This document shows, in pieces, positions 1-6,068 of a stretch of DNA of 6,073 nucleotides; position 1 is the first letter of the stretch; each line of letters starts with the position of its first letter. The translations under genes and the position numbers were made by a program. The stretch comes from Treponema sp. (lineage in GTDB: Bacteria; Spirochaetota; Spirochaetia; Treponematales; Breznakiellaceae), in the NCBI GenBank assembly GCA_031279925.1, contig JAITHQ010000054.1, positions 1 to 6,073 on the forward strand, written 5' to 3'. The notes below the pieces were generated by a model. The model was not told the DNA's origin and searched no databases. It worked only from the letters and a program-made list of their open reading frames with translations.

Positions 1-150
1 GGCGAAGTCCATCGGCAGATCCGCGTATTTCCCGGTGAGCGCGGCAATACGGGGCATATCGTTTTGATCGATGCCGCTGATAATGACCCCCTTGTACATC
101 ACCCACTCATAAAAATCACGCTGGGCAGGGAATGTCAAGGGTTTTTTCAA
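1..150 (-). pseudogene. PIN-domain (VapC-like) protein fragment, N-terminally truncated, running off the left edge
   Basis: Reading the - strand from about 150 down to 1 gives an open frame of about 50 residues. It includes FYEWVMYKGVIISGID and ends in LTGKYADLPMDFA at the window edge. The segment K/R-Y-A-D-L-P-M-D-F-A is typical of the C-terminal half of PIN-domain ribonucleases, where it normally continues into an ADAsLV motif with conserved acidic metal-binding residues. A normal PIN protein would have 60-80 more residues upstream, including the first catalytic Asp near the N terminus. Here the frame meets a TGA at 201-199, and the DNA from about 133 to 240 looks like the promoter region of the neighbouring operon. 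No Shine-Dalgarno sequence precedes the only plausible starts (TTG 150, TTG 138, ATG 99). I therefore read it as the remnant of a broken gene. A short intact gene of unusual form is the alternative. The family call is from motif recall, not a search. Confidence 0.5.
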
Positions 151-170
151 TTTTTGGCAAAAAATATTAC

Positions 171-199
171 TTGACAGCCCCTGGGCGGCATGGTACACT
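171..199 (+). promoter_or_regulatory. sigma70-type promoter of the transporter-GH116 operon
   Basis: A perfect -35 box TTGACA lies at 171-176, and a -10-like TACACT (4 of 6 matches to TATAAT) at 194-199, separated by exactly 17 bases. The predicted transcription start is near 205-207, inside the 24-base palindrome. It is the only strong promoter seen ahead of the binding-protein gene, and no equally good one is apparent between the operon's genes. Confidence 0.75.
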
Positions 200-200
200 C

Positions 201-224
201 AATATCGTGCACGTGCACGATATT
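201..224. promoter_or_regulatory. Perfect 24-bp palindromic operator overlapping the transcription start
   Basis: The half-site AATATCGTGCAC is followed directly by its exact reverse complement GTGCACGATATT, with no spacer and no mismatch. The centre reads CACGTG, and the hexamer GTGCAC occurs twice in tandem. The site starts one base after the -10 box and covers the predicted start point, which is a classic repressor position. A symmetric site with a central CG step suits LacI-family sugar regulators, but GntR-type or other dimeric regulators are possible. No regulator gene is in the window. A second copy was not seen elsewhere in it. Confidence 0.75.
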
Positions 225-231
225 ATTTTTT

Positions 232-236
232 GGAGG
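232..236 (+). promoter_or_regulatory. Ribosome binding site fixing the start of the binding-protein gene
   Basis: GGAGG lies six bases before the ATG at 243. This strong site, together with the lipoprotein signal that begins exactly there, shows that the in-frame upstream ATG at 132 is not the real start. A start at 132 would also lie upstream of the promoter's -35 box. Confidence 0.85.
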
Positions 237-242
237 AACGAG

Positions 243-1526
243 ATGAAACGGTTGTCCCCTATAGCGGCAGCGGCTGCCGCCGTCATGGTTATGGCCCTCT
301 TTTTAGGCTGTACTAAACCGGGAAGTACATCCAAAGGAAGTACGGGACCAATTACCCTCCGGGTTACCTGGATTGGCGGAGGCCAGGATAAAGATCTGCT
401 TGATAAGTGCCTCGTAAAATACACCGCCGAAACGGGAATTAAGGTCGATCCGGTCTTTATTCCCGGCAGTTGGGCTGAGTACTTCACCAAAATCCAGACG
501 ATGATAGCCGGCGGCGAGCAGTTTGATGTTTGCAATGTCGCTATCGAAGGGTTTGAGATGCTTGTTCAGACCGGCATGGCGGCTCCCATAGATACCTGGA
601 TTGCCAACAATAAAGCGGAATGGGACGCGGTGGTGAACGATATTTCTCCCAATGTTATGGCTTTTATGAATTTCGGGGGGAAGCAATACGGCGCTCCCAA
701 TGAGTGGAACAATGTGGTTACCCACATCAATCTTAATCTTCTGCGGGAAGCGGGACTTCCCATGCCGCCTCCTAACTGGACCAAGGAACAGTTTTTGGAG
801 TATGCCCAAAAATTAACCAAAAAACGTCCAGACGGCACGACGCAGTACGGATGTTTTGTTCCCAATTACTATTTTGGTTTTGAGGCGTGGCTTTACAACA
901 ACAACGCGGCTTATATGACCGGCGATTTCAAGAAAAGCCGTCTTCTGGAGCCTAATACGGTAGAAATGTTCCAGTTCATGTACGATCTGGTGTATAAGTA
1001 TCAGGTTGCTCCCATCCCGGAACCCGGCATGGACACTGCCCAGCTTTTGGAAGACGGAAATATTGCCATGCACTTCGCCGGACGCTGGCCTACAACAAAA
1101 TACTATGCCGATAATTTTAGGGAAGTAGGCGTCCAGTATGTTCCCAATTTTAAGACCAATGTCCCTATCTGGGGCGGGACTGGCGTTTTCACCCTTAAAT
1201 CGTCAAAACATCCAAACGAGGCAGCTTCTCTTGCCTTGTATCTCGCGTCGGCTCCGTTTATCGAGGAATTCATGCAATACGGCGCTATTCCCGTGTTAAA
1301 CAGCGTTGCCGCAAAACTGGTTCCTTCGCTGGGAGTACCCCAGAACGCCGGGATATATATCGAAAGCGCCGCTATGGCTAAAGCCGTCCAATCACCGGCC
1401 CAATACGCGGAATGCGCCCAGCTTGTTGAGCGGGTTATTACCGAAATTCTCATAAACAAGCAGGACATAGAGACTACTCTGCGAACCGCGGATGTTGAAT
1501 TAAACGACATTCTGTCTGACAATTAA
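243..1526 (+). CDS. ABC transporter sugar-binding lipoprotein (extracellular solute-binding family 1, CUT1 type)
   Basis: This 427-residue protein is the substrate receptor of the importer encoded by the next two genes. Residues 1-23 form a lipoprotein signal: basic MKR, an alanine/valine/methionine-rich core, then L-F-L-G-C with the lipidated cysteine at C23. A Ser/Thr/Gly-rich linker follows. The mature part has the order expected of the family: an early ITLRVTWIGGG strand, a GEQFDVCNV segment, the NEWNNVVTHINLNLLREAGLP region in which a newly bound ligand is usually contacted, and LLEDGNIAMHFAGRW followed by GGTGVFTLKSSKHPNEAA. The length is normal for periplasmic or surface-anchored sugar receptors. 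Aromatic residues (W, Y, F) are frequent in the middle, as in carbohydrate binders. The exact ligand cannot be read from sequence. The GH116 gene downstream suggests a beta-linked glucoside, xyloside or related oligosaccharide. It is the first gene of the operon, directly behind the promoter and palindrome. Confidence 0.92.
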   Translation: MKRLSPIAAAAAAVMVMALFLGCTKPGSTSKGSTGPITLRVTWIGGGQDKDLLDKCLVKYTAETGIKVDPVFIPGSWAEYFTKIQTMIAGGEQFDVCNVAIEGFEMLVQTGMAAPIDTWIANNKAEWDAVVNDISPNVMAFMNFGGKQYGAPNEWNNVVTHINLNLLREAGLPMPPPNWTKEQFLEYAQKLTKKRPDGTTQYGCFVPNYYFGFEAWLYNNNAAYMTGDFKKSRLLEPNTVEMFQFMYDLVYKYQVAPIPEPGMDTAQLLEDGNIAMHFAGRWPTTKYYADNFREVGVQYVPNFKTNVPIWGGTGVFTLKSSKHPNEAASLALYLASAPFIEEFMQYGAIPVLNSVAAKLVPSLGVPQNAGIYIESAAMAKAVQSPAQYAECAQLVERVITEILINKQDIETTLRTADVELNDILSDN

Positions 1527-1536
1527 ACGTCCCCGC

Positions 1537-1569
1537 CGGGGAAACGCCGCGTAAATCAGCGTTTCCCCG
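1537..1569 (+). other. Intergenic stem-loop after the binding-protein gene (11-bp perfect stem)
   Basis: The arm CGGGGAAACGC (1537-1547) is the exact reverse complement of GCGTTTCCCCG (1559-1569), with an 11-base loop. The stem begins 10 bases after the TAA. What follows (CTCTTGTTTGTT) is only loosely T-rich, so this is not a canonical terminator. In ABC sugar operons such hairpins between receptor and permease genes commonly protect the receptor mRNA from 3' decay or stop part of the transcription, giving more receptor than permease. That role is inferred here. Confidence 0.7.
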
Positions 1570-1577
1570 CTCTTGTT

Positions 1578-1611
1578 TGTTCCAGGATTCTGGAATACTG
1601 CCTGGTTTTTT
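1578..1611 (+). terminator. Terminator-like hairpin with T-run between receptor and permease genes (weak, possibly attenuating)
   Basis: CCAGG at 1582-1586 can pair with CCTGG at 1601-1605, directly followed by six T residues (1606-1611), which is the shape of a weak intrinsic terminator. A competing hairpin uses the same left arm: TTCCAG (1580-1585), loop GATT, CTGGAA (1590-1595). The two structures exclude each other. The stem is only 5 bp, so read-through into the permease genes must be frequent. Its position suggests partial termination that lowers permease relative to receptor expression. Confidence 0.4.
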
Positions 1612-1650
1612 AGACCATGAAGCAGGTGATAACGAAGGAGGCCCGGCTCA

Positions 1651-2580
1651 ATGACAAAAAAGAGAAGTTCCGGCAAAAGGCTCAATGTTTCATATTTTAC
1701 GCTGCGCAGAAAAAAAGATAACCGGGACGGCATCTTGTTTATACTGCCCGCGGCTGTGTTTTTTCTCATTTTTATCGGTATTCCTATGATGATGGCCTTT
1801 GGTTTGATTTTTCTCAATTATAATCTGTTGACGCCGCCCAAATGGAACGGCCTCGCCAATGTGAGGCGTCTGCTGATTGATCCCCAGTTTCTCAAAAGCC
1901 TGGGCAATACCTTCAAGTTCTTTGCCACGTTAACTCCTATTCATTGTATTCTTGCTTTGGGCTTGGCATATATAGTATCGGAAGTTAGAAACAGAACGCT
2001 CCGGTCCATCTACCGCAGCCTTATCTATTTTCCCACTATTGTTACCACCGCGTCGGTGGCAATCGTCTGGGTCTATATGTTCGCTACCGATACAGGGTTT
2101 ATCAATTTTTATCTGCGCCGGTTGGGACTCGGCAACATCCCCTGGATGACCGATCCGGTAATGATATATGTAACTATCGCTATTTTCAGCGCATGGAAAT
2201 TTATCGGTATAACATTTCTTTATTATTTTGTCGGAATTCAAAATATTCCGGCGGCCTATCACGAAGCTGCCTATATAGACGGGGCGGGACGGTTCAGCAT
2301 TTTCTTTAAAATCACCCTCCCGCTGCTCAGTCCGACAATTTTCTTTGTTTTTGTTACCAATATGATAGGGGTATTTCAAATATTTGATGAACCCTTCTTC
2401 ATTGCCGGGGATAATCCCGCTGCCCGGTCTCTGGCGCTGCATGTGTATCGAAACGCCTTTGACAATATCAGGATCGGGTATGCGTCTGTGCTGGCGGTTA
2501 TCATGTTCATCATCATTATGATGATAACCGGGATTCAGTTTATCGTTCAAAAAAGGTGGGTTAATTATGACTACGAATAA
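1651..2580 (+). CDS. ABC sugar transporter permease, MalF/UgpA type
   Basis: This 309-residue integral membrane protein is the first half of the translocation channel. It starts with a basic cytoplasmic tail (residues 1-26, rich in K/R) and then the first membrane segment, at about 28-55. Further hydrophobic segments lie near 88-110, 122-144, 170-192, 226-248 and 278-301, giving the usual six. The binding-protein-dependent transport signature (EAA loop), which contacts the ATPase, is clear: E205-A-A-Y-I-D-G211 followed by I221-T-L-P224. The motif GFINFYLRRLGL after segment 3 is also typical of MalF/UgpA relatives. AAGGAGG at 1635-1641 lies nine bases before the ATG. The gene follows the receptor gene after a 124-base gap with hairpins and overlaps the next permease by 14 bases, which suggests translational coupling. 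It is expected to pair with that permease and with an ATPase not encoded in this window. Confidence 0.93.
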   Translation: MTKKRSSGKRLNVSYFTLRRKKDNRDGILFILPAAVFFLIFIGIPMMMAFGLIFLNYNLLTPPKWNGLANVRRLLIDPQFLKSLGNTFKFFATLTPIHCILALGLAYIVSEVRNRTLRSIYRSLIYFPTIVTTASVAIVWVYMFATDTGFINFYLRRLGLGNIPWMTDPVMIYVTIAIFSAWKFIGITFLYYFVGIQNIPAAYHEAAYIDGAGRFSIFFKITLPLLSPTIFFVFVTNMIGVFQIFDEPFFIAGDNPAARSLALHVYRNAFDNIRIGYASVLAVIMFIIIMMITGIQFIVQKRWVNYDYE

Positions 2581-3412
2581 CGGCAGGAAAGCGGCAATGC
2601 TGGGACAGGCCCTGTTGATCCTGTTTCTCACCGTGCTGTGCCTTGTGAGTATGCTCCCCTTTTGCTGGAGCGCGTCTACTTCCCTGCGGCTTCCCGCAGA
2701 CTCTTTCAAGATGCCTCCTTCGTTTTTTCCCACCGCTTTTCATTATGACAACTATACTGCCGTATTTACCCGTTTTCCTTTTTTACGTTTTATAACCAAC
2801 AGCCTGTTTGTATCTTTTATGGTAATGTTTTTGGGGCTCCTGGTAACCACCATGGCCGCTTATTCTTTTGCGCGGATCAAGTTCAATGGAAAAAACGCCA
2901 TTTTTATGATCTTTATGGCGGGCCTTATGATCCCCTACAGCGCCACCATGATATCTGTTTACATCATCATGTCAAAGATTCATCTGGTGGGAAATTTATG
3001 GGCCCTCATACTGCCCGCCGCAATCAGCCCGCTTCATATTTTTCTGGTGCGCCAATTTATGATGACTATTCCCGCAAGTTATGAGGAAGCCGCGGAAATT
3101 GACGGCGCTGGCCGTTTGGCCATTTATCTGAGGATCATGATGCCCATGTCCAAGCCGGTTATGATGCTGGCGGCTTTGCAGGTTTTTATAGGTTCCTGGA
3201 ATAATTTTATCGGCCCTTTGATCTATCTTTCTGACTGGGACAAGATGACCCTTCCTATCGGCCTCAAGCTGCTTCAGGGCTATATGGGCATGGGCAATAT
3301 TTCGGAAATACTTGCGGGCATTACGGTTTCCCTGGCAATGCCGGTACTGCTGTTTCTTTTTGGCCAGCGGTATCTTATTGAAGGAATCGCGTTAACCGGG
3401 GTCAAAAGCTGA
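2567..3412 (+). CDS. ABC sugar transporter permease, MalG/UgpE type
   Basis: This 281-residue membrane protein is the second half of the channel. The short N-terminal tail (TTNNGRK) leads into a first membrane segment at about 11-33. Others lie near 75-99, 108-132, 138-160, 196-222 and 248-270. The EAA loop reads E174-A-A-E-I-D-G180, followed by I-M-M-P, as in MalG-like proteins. The C terminus RYLIEGIALTGVKS matches the usual short MalG-type tail (R-Y-x-x-E-G-x-x-x-G-x-x-K). The ATG at 2567 lies inside the end of the previous gene (14-base overlap) with a modest GGTGGG element 6 bases upstream, so translation is probably coupled. The strong fit of both ends to the family supports this start. 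Membrane-segment boundaries are by eye and may shift by several residues. Confidence 0.93.
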   Translation: MTTNNGRKAAMLGQALLILFLTVLCLVSMLPFCWSASTSLRLPADSFKMPPSFFPTAFHYDNYTAVFTRFPFLRFITNSLFVSFMVMFLGLLVTTMAAYSFARIKFNGKNAIFMIFMAGLMIPYSATMISVYIIMSKIHLVGNLWALILPAAISPLHIFLVRQFMMTIPASYEEAAEIDGAGRLAIYLRIMMPMSKPVMMLAALQVFIGSWNNFIGPLIYLSDWDKMTLPIGLKLLQGYMGMGNISEILAGITVSLAMPVLLFLFGQRYLIEGIALTGVKS

Positions 3413-3445
3413 TCCCTTCTGATTTTTTGACTTGGGAGCAATAAC

Positions 3446-5830
3446 ATGAAAACTATCGACGAAAACGCCGGAGCGGCCCGTTTCCTTCTTGGAGGCATCG
3501 GTACTGGAAACATTTCAATCGATCAAAACGGCAGGTTTTGTGATTTTGAGTTGTGGAATAAACCCAACAAAGGGTTTCGCAGCCCGTTTACGTTTTTCGC
3601 GGTCCGCGCCGAAACCCCAAGCCGCCAGGTGTATATCAAGGCCCTGGAATCCCGGCTGCCCCCGCCCTATACCGGATCGCAGGGGGCCAATTACTGGGAA
3701 ATAGCCGGGCTGTCCCGGTTCCGTCATTCACACATGCGCGGGGAATATCCATTCGTGAATATCTCGTTTGAGGATGAGTCCATGCCCCTGTGCGCGGAAC
3801 TGGAAGCCTTTACCCCCTTTATCCCCCTGGCAGCCGATGATTCCTCCCTCCCGGCGGCGGTAGTGCGGTACTCGATAAAAAACACATCAACGCTGCCTCT
3901 TGCGGTTAGCGTGGCAGGTTCTCTGGCGAACCTGGCGGTATTTGAGCGTGTTGATTCTTGGAATAAACCCCTTTTCGGTGACAGTTATAGTAACCGTTAT
4001 GTTTCGCTGAACCAGCTTAGGGGAATTCATTTTTCGAATTCCGCCAAAACAGAAAAGGATATTGATTATTTAGAAATGGCCCTCCTCACAACCGAAACCC
4101 AGGGCGTGAGTTATCTGGAAAATTGGGGGGACAACGCATGGTGGGATGAACTTTTTGATTTCTGGAATGATTTTGCGGCGGACGGAGAATTGGAACCGAA
4201 CCGCCCTGTTACCGGAAAAGCCTATTATACACCCCAGGACAGAATGCCGGTGGCTTCCGTATGCATCAAGAAAACAGTACAGCCTGGAGAAAAAATTGTT
4301 TTTCCGTTTATCATCAGTTGGTATCATCCAAACCGGATACGGGCCTGGGATCAAGACACGCCGGTTACCCCGGAGCATCCGGTGATTCGCAACTATTACG
4401 CCAAATTCGGCAGCGCCCTCAAGAGCGCGGCGTACCTGGCGGAGAATTTAACAAGGCTGGAGGAAAAGAGCCGGGAATTTACAGGAGCCCTGATGTCCAG
4501 CACTATTCCTGCTGCGGTAAAAGACGCGGTTTTGTCCACTATCACGGTTATCAGAAGCAATACCTGTTTCCGTGTGGAAGACGGCGCCTTTTTTGCCTGG
4601 GAGGGCTGCCAGGATACAACTGGAAGCTGTGACGGCAATTGTACTCATGTGTGGAATTATACCCAAACGCTGGCCTTTCTGTTCCCTGAACTTGAACGAT
4701 CCATGCGGCGCACCGAATTTCTCGTTGAAACTGACCCTGACGGCCGCATGTATTTCCGCGCCCACCGGTATATGGGCGAGCCGGATCAAACCAATCTCCC
4801 CGCCGCTGACGGCCAGCTTGGTACGATTATCAGGCTCTACCGGGATTGGAAACTCTGCGGGGATGATGTCTTTTTACGGGAACTGTGGCCCCGCGCGAAA
4901 CTTGCCTTGGAATATTCCTTTACCTGCTGGGACAGGGATAATGACGGCCTGCTGGATGGTCAGGCGCATAATACCTATGACATAGAATTTTACGGCATTA
5001 CCAGCATGATTAATTCCATCTATTTCGCGGCCCTGCGCGCGGGAGAAGCAATAAGCCGCTATCTTGGGGACGATGAAACCGCTGAAAAATACCGGCGTAT
5101 CCGGGAAAACGGAGCCGCGAAATTGGACGAGCTGACTTTCAATGGCGAATATTACGAACAGTTAATTGACGATGCGGATGAGTATAAACACCAATACGGA
5201 AAGGGCTGTCTTGCGGATCAAGTGCTGGGGCAGGAACTGGCCCATATAAGCGGCCTTGGCTATATCCTTGATAAAGAACATGTTAAGCGGGCTGCGGCAA
5301 GCATCTTCCGGTATAACTTTATGGAAGACCTTAGCGGCTTTAGCAATCTGCAGCGTATGTACGCCATCAACAATGAGGGAGGACTCCTGCTCTGCACCTG
5401 GCCCAAAGGGGGCAAACCCCGGACTCCCTTTGTATACTGCGACGAGGTATGGACCGGGGTAGAATACCAGGCGGCGGCGCATCTTATCTATGAGGGATTG
5501 GTACAAGAAGGGATCACGATTGTTGAAACCTGTAGGGCCCGGTATGACGGGATCAAGCGGAGCCCCTGGAATGAGGTTGAATGCGGACACCACTATGCCC
5601 GGTCCCTTGCCAGTTATGGTGTGCTCCTGGCGCTTACCGGGTTCCGCTGCGATGCTGTACATAAAAAACTCTTTTTTAAGCCCGCTGTTAATCAGGACGA
5701 TTTTACCGGTTTCTTCTGCTGCCCCGCGGGATGGGGCCTGTACCATCAGCGCCGGGAGAACGGGAACGTAACCGCAGCCATTGAGACGTTATACGGCAGC
5801 TTTGAGGGCTATGAAATCATAACTGAATAG
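3446..5830 (+). CDS. Glycoside hydrolase family 116 (beta-glucosidase/glucosylceramidase-like), cytoplasmic
   Basis: This 794-residue protein belongs to the GBA2/DUF608 type, close to the roughly 800 residues of characterised bacterial members. The N-terminal beta-sandwich domain begins with LLGGIGTGNISIDQNGRF (14-31), the family's entry motif. The second half is the alpha-barrel catalytic domain. The nucleophile is predicted as E386 in FFAWEG and the acid/base as D512 in HNTYDIEFYG. Their 126-residue separation resembles the archaeal SSO1353 enzyme (E335/D462, from memory). T510 and the E710...R719 pair in WNEVECGHHYAR match sugar-contacting residues of the Thermoanaerobacterium enzyme (T591, E777, R786, from memory). 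Three cysteines (C388, C395, C399) lie just after the nucleophile. There is no signal peptide, so it should act inside the cell on imported substrate. Known family activities are beta-glucosidase, beta-xylosidase, glucosylceramidase and N-acetylglucosaminidase; sequence alone does not choose. GGGAG at 3434-3438 precedes the ATG by 7 bases, and the gap to the permease gene is 33 bases, so it is in the operon. Confidence 0.92.
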   Translation: MKTIDENAGAARFLLGGIGTGNISIDQNGRFCDFELWNKPNKGFRSPFTFFAVRAETPSRQVYIKALESRLPPPYTGSQGANYWEIAGLSRFRHSHMRGEYPFVNISFEDESMPLCAELEAFTPFIPLAADDSSLPAAVVRYSIKNTSTLPLAVSVAGSLANLAVFERVDSWNKPLFGDSYSNRYVSLNQLRGIHFSNSAKTEKDIDYLEMALLTTETQGVSYLENWGDNAWWDELFDFWNDFAADGELEPNRPVTGKAYYTPQDRMPVASVCIKKTVQPGEKIVFPFIISWYHPNRIRAWDQDTPVTPEHPVIRNYYAKFGSALKSAAYLAENLTRLEEKSREFTGALMSSTIPAAVKDAVLSTITVIRSNTCFRVEDGAFFAWEGCQDTTGSCDGNCTHVWNYTQTLAFLFPELERSMRRTEFLVETDPDGRMYFRAHRYMGEPDQTNLPAADGQLGTIIRLYRDWKLCGDDVFLRELWPRAKLALEYSFTCWDRDNDGLLDGQAHNTYDIEFYGITSMINSIYFAALRAGEAISRYLGDDETAEKYRRIRENGAAKLDELTFNGEYYEQLIDDADEYKHQYGKGCLADQVLGQELAHISGLGYILDKEHVKRAAASIFRYNFMEDLSGFSNLQRMYAINNEGGLLLCTWPKGGKPRTPFVYCDEVWTGVEYQAAAHLIYEGLVQEGITIVETCRARYDGIKRSPWNEVECGHHYARSLASYGVLLALTGFRCDAVHKKLFFKPAVNQDDFTGFFCCPAGWGLYHQRRENGNVTAAIETLYGSFEGYEIITE

Positions 5831-5879
5831 CAAGCGGCCCCGCGTTATCAAAATTACCGGAGCGGAATAGGGAATCCCC

Positions 5880-5907
5880 TTGACCATTTCGTTCAAGCAG
5901 GTATAAT
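5880..5907 (+). promoter_or_regulatory. sigma70-type promoter driving the TPP riboswitch transcript
   Basis: TTGACC at 5880-5885 (5 of 6 matches to the -35 consensus) and a perfect TATAAT at 5902-5907 are separated by 16 bases. The predicted start is near 5913-5915, a few bases before the riboswitch aptamer. This marks a new transcription unit rather than a continuation of the GH116 operon. The preceding 5831-5879 shows no convincing terminator. Confidence 0.75.
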
Positions 5908-5917
5908 CATCCCAGCA

Positions 5918-6008
5918 GTTGACGGGGAGCTGGATAGTTCCGGCTGAGATAGAGCGGCATGACGCTTTGTACCCATAACCTGATCCGGATAATGCCGGCG
6001 GAGGGAAA
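5918..6008 (+). ncRNA. TPP riboswitch (THI element) aptamer
   Basis: All conserved parts are present in order: GACGGGG; a P3 helix GCTGGA/TCCGGC (5929-5934 with 5939-5944) closed by TAGT; the invariant CTGAGAT (5944-5950); an extra P3a helix (5951-5956 with 5963-5968); TACCC (5970-5974) pairing with the GGGG to form P2; then ACCTGATC and CCGG-ATAATG-CCGG (P5, 5985-5998), ending GCGGAGGGAA. The CTGAGA and CCTGATC...GGATAATGCC...AGGGAA blocks are the pyrimidine- and pyrophosphate-sensing parts. P1 is weak (possible TGA/TCA pairing). The RNA binds thiamine pyrophosphate and normally controls thiamine biosynthesis or transport genes. The controlled gene is beyond the right edge. Confidence 0.95.
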
Positions 6009-6038
6009 TTCATGGAGCAAGATGGAATTTTCAGCGCC
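5997..6038 (+). promoter_or_regulatory. Candidate antiterminator hairpin of the riboswitch expression platform
   Basis: GGAAATTC (6004-6011) can pair with GAATTTTC (6025-6032), with one G-U pair. GGCG (5997-6000) can pair with CGCC (6035-6038) across a small GAG/AG internal loop. The left strand uses aptamer bases of P5 and the conserved GGAGGGAA tail, and the right strand uses the left arm of the terminator. TPP-bound aptamer and antiterminator are therefore mutually exclusive, as expected for ligand-induced termination. The pairing was found by hand without energy calculation. Confidence 0.6.
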
Positions 6039-6068
6039 TGTGCGGATATCCGTGGAGGCGCTTTTTTT
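6033..6068 (+). terminator. Intrinsic terminator controlled by the TPP riboswitch
   Basis: AGCGCCT (6033-6039) pairs perfectly with AGGCGCT (6056-6062). The enclosed segment continues the stem with CGG/CCG (6043-6045 with 6050-6052) around an ATAT loop. Seven T residues follow at 6062-6068. With TPP bound, the aptamer holds the antiterminator's left strand, this hairpin forms, and transcription stops before the downstream gene. Confidence 0.85.

Noticed and set aside
132..242. A 37-residue N-terminal extension of the binding protein, starting at ATG 132.
   Set aside because: It would begin upstream of the -35 box, lacks a ribosome binding site, and would bury the lipoprotein signal peptide. 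GGAGG at 232-236 and MKR...LFLGC clearly set the start at 243.
1930..2733. A 267-codon open frame on the - strand across both permease genes.
   Set aside because: Antisense of hydrophobic membrane-protein codons. It has an odd mixed composition, no recognisable domain and no ribosome binding site, and two confident genes lie on the other strand.
3398..3428. A possible terminator at the end of the second permease: GGGGTC/GATCCC around the stop codon, with a T-run at 3423-3428.
   Set aside because: The stem is 6 bp with a G-U pair, and the T-run begins 6 bases after it. The gap to the GH116 gene is only 33 bases and carries a good ribosome binding site, so continued transcription is more likely.
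5162..5746. A 194-codon open frame on the - strand inside the GH116 gene.
   Set aside because: It is a shadow of a GH116 region with clear conserved catalytic-domain residues, and it has no family resemblance of its own.
5869..5880. A short near-palindrome AGGGAATCCCCT before the second promoter, as an operator or terminator.
   Set aside because: It is imperfect, too short, has no loop space or T-run, and is easily explained by chance.
5789..6013. A 74-codon open frame on the - strand across the GH116 end and the riboswitch.
   Set aside because: It is the complement of a confident promoter and TPP aptamer, and has no protein-like features.
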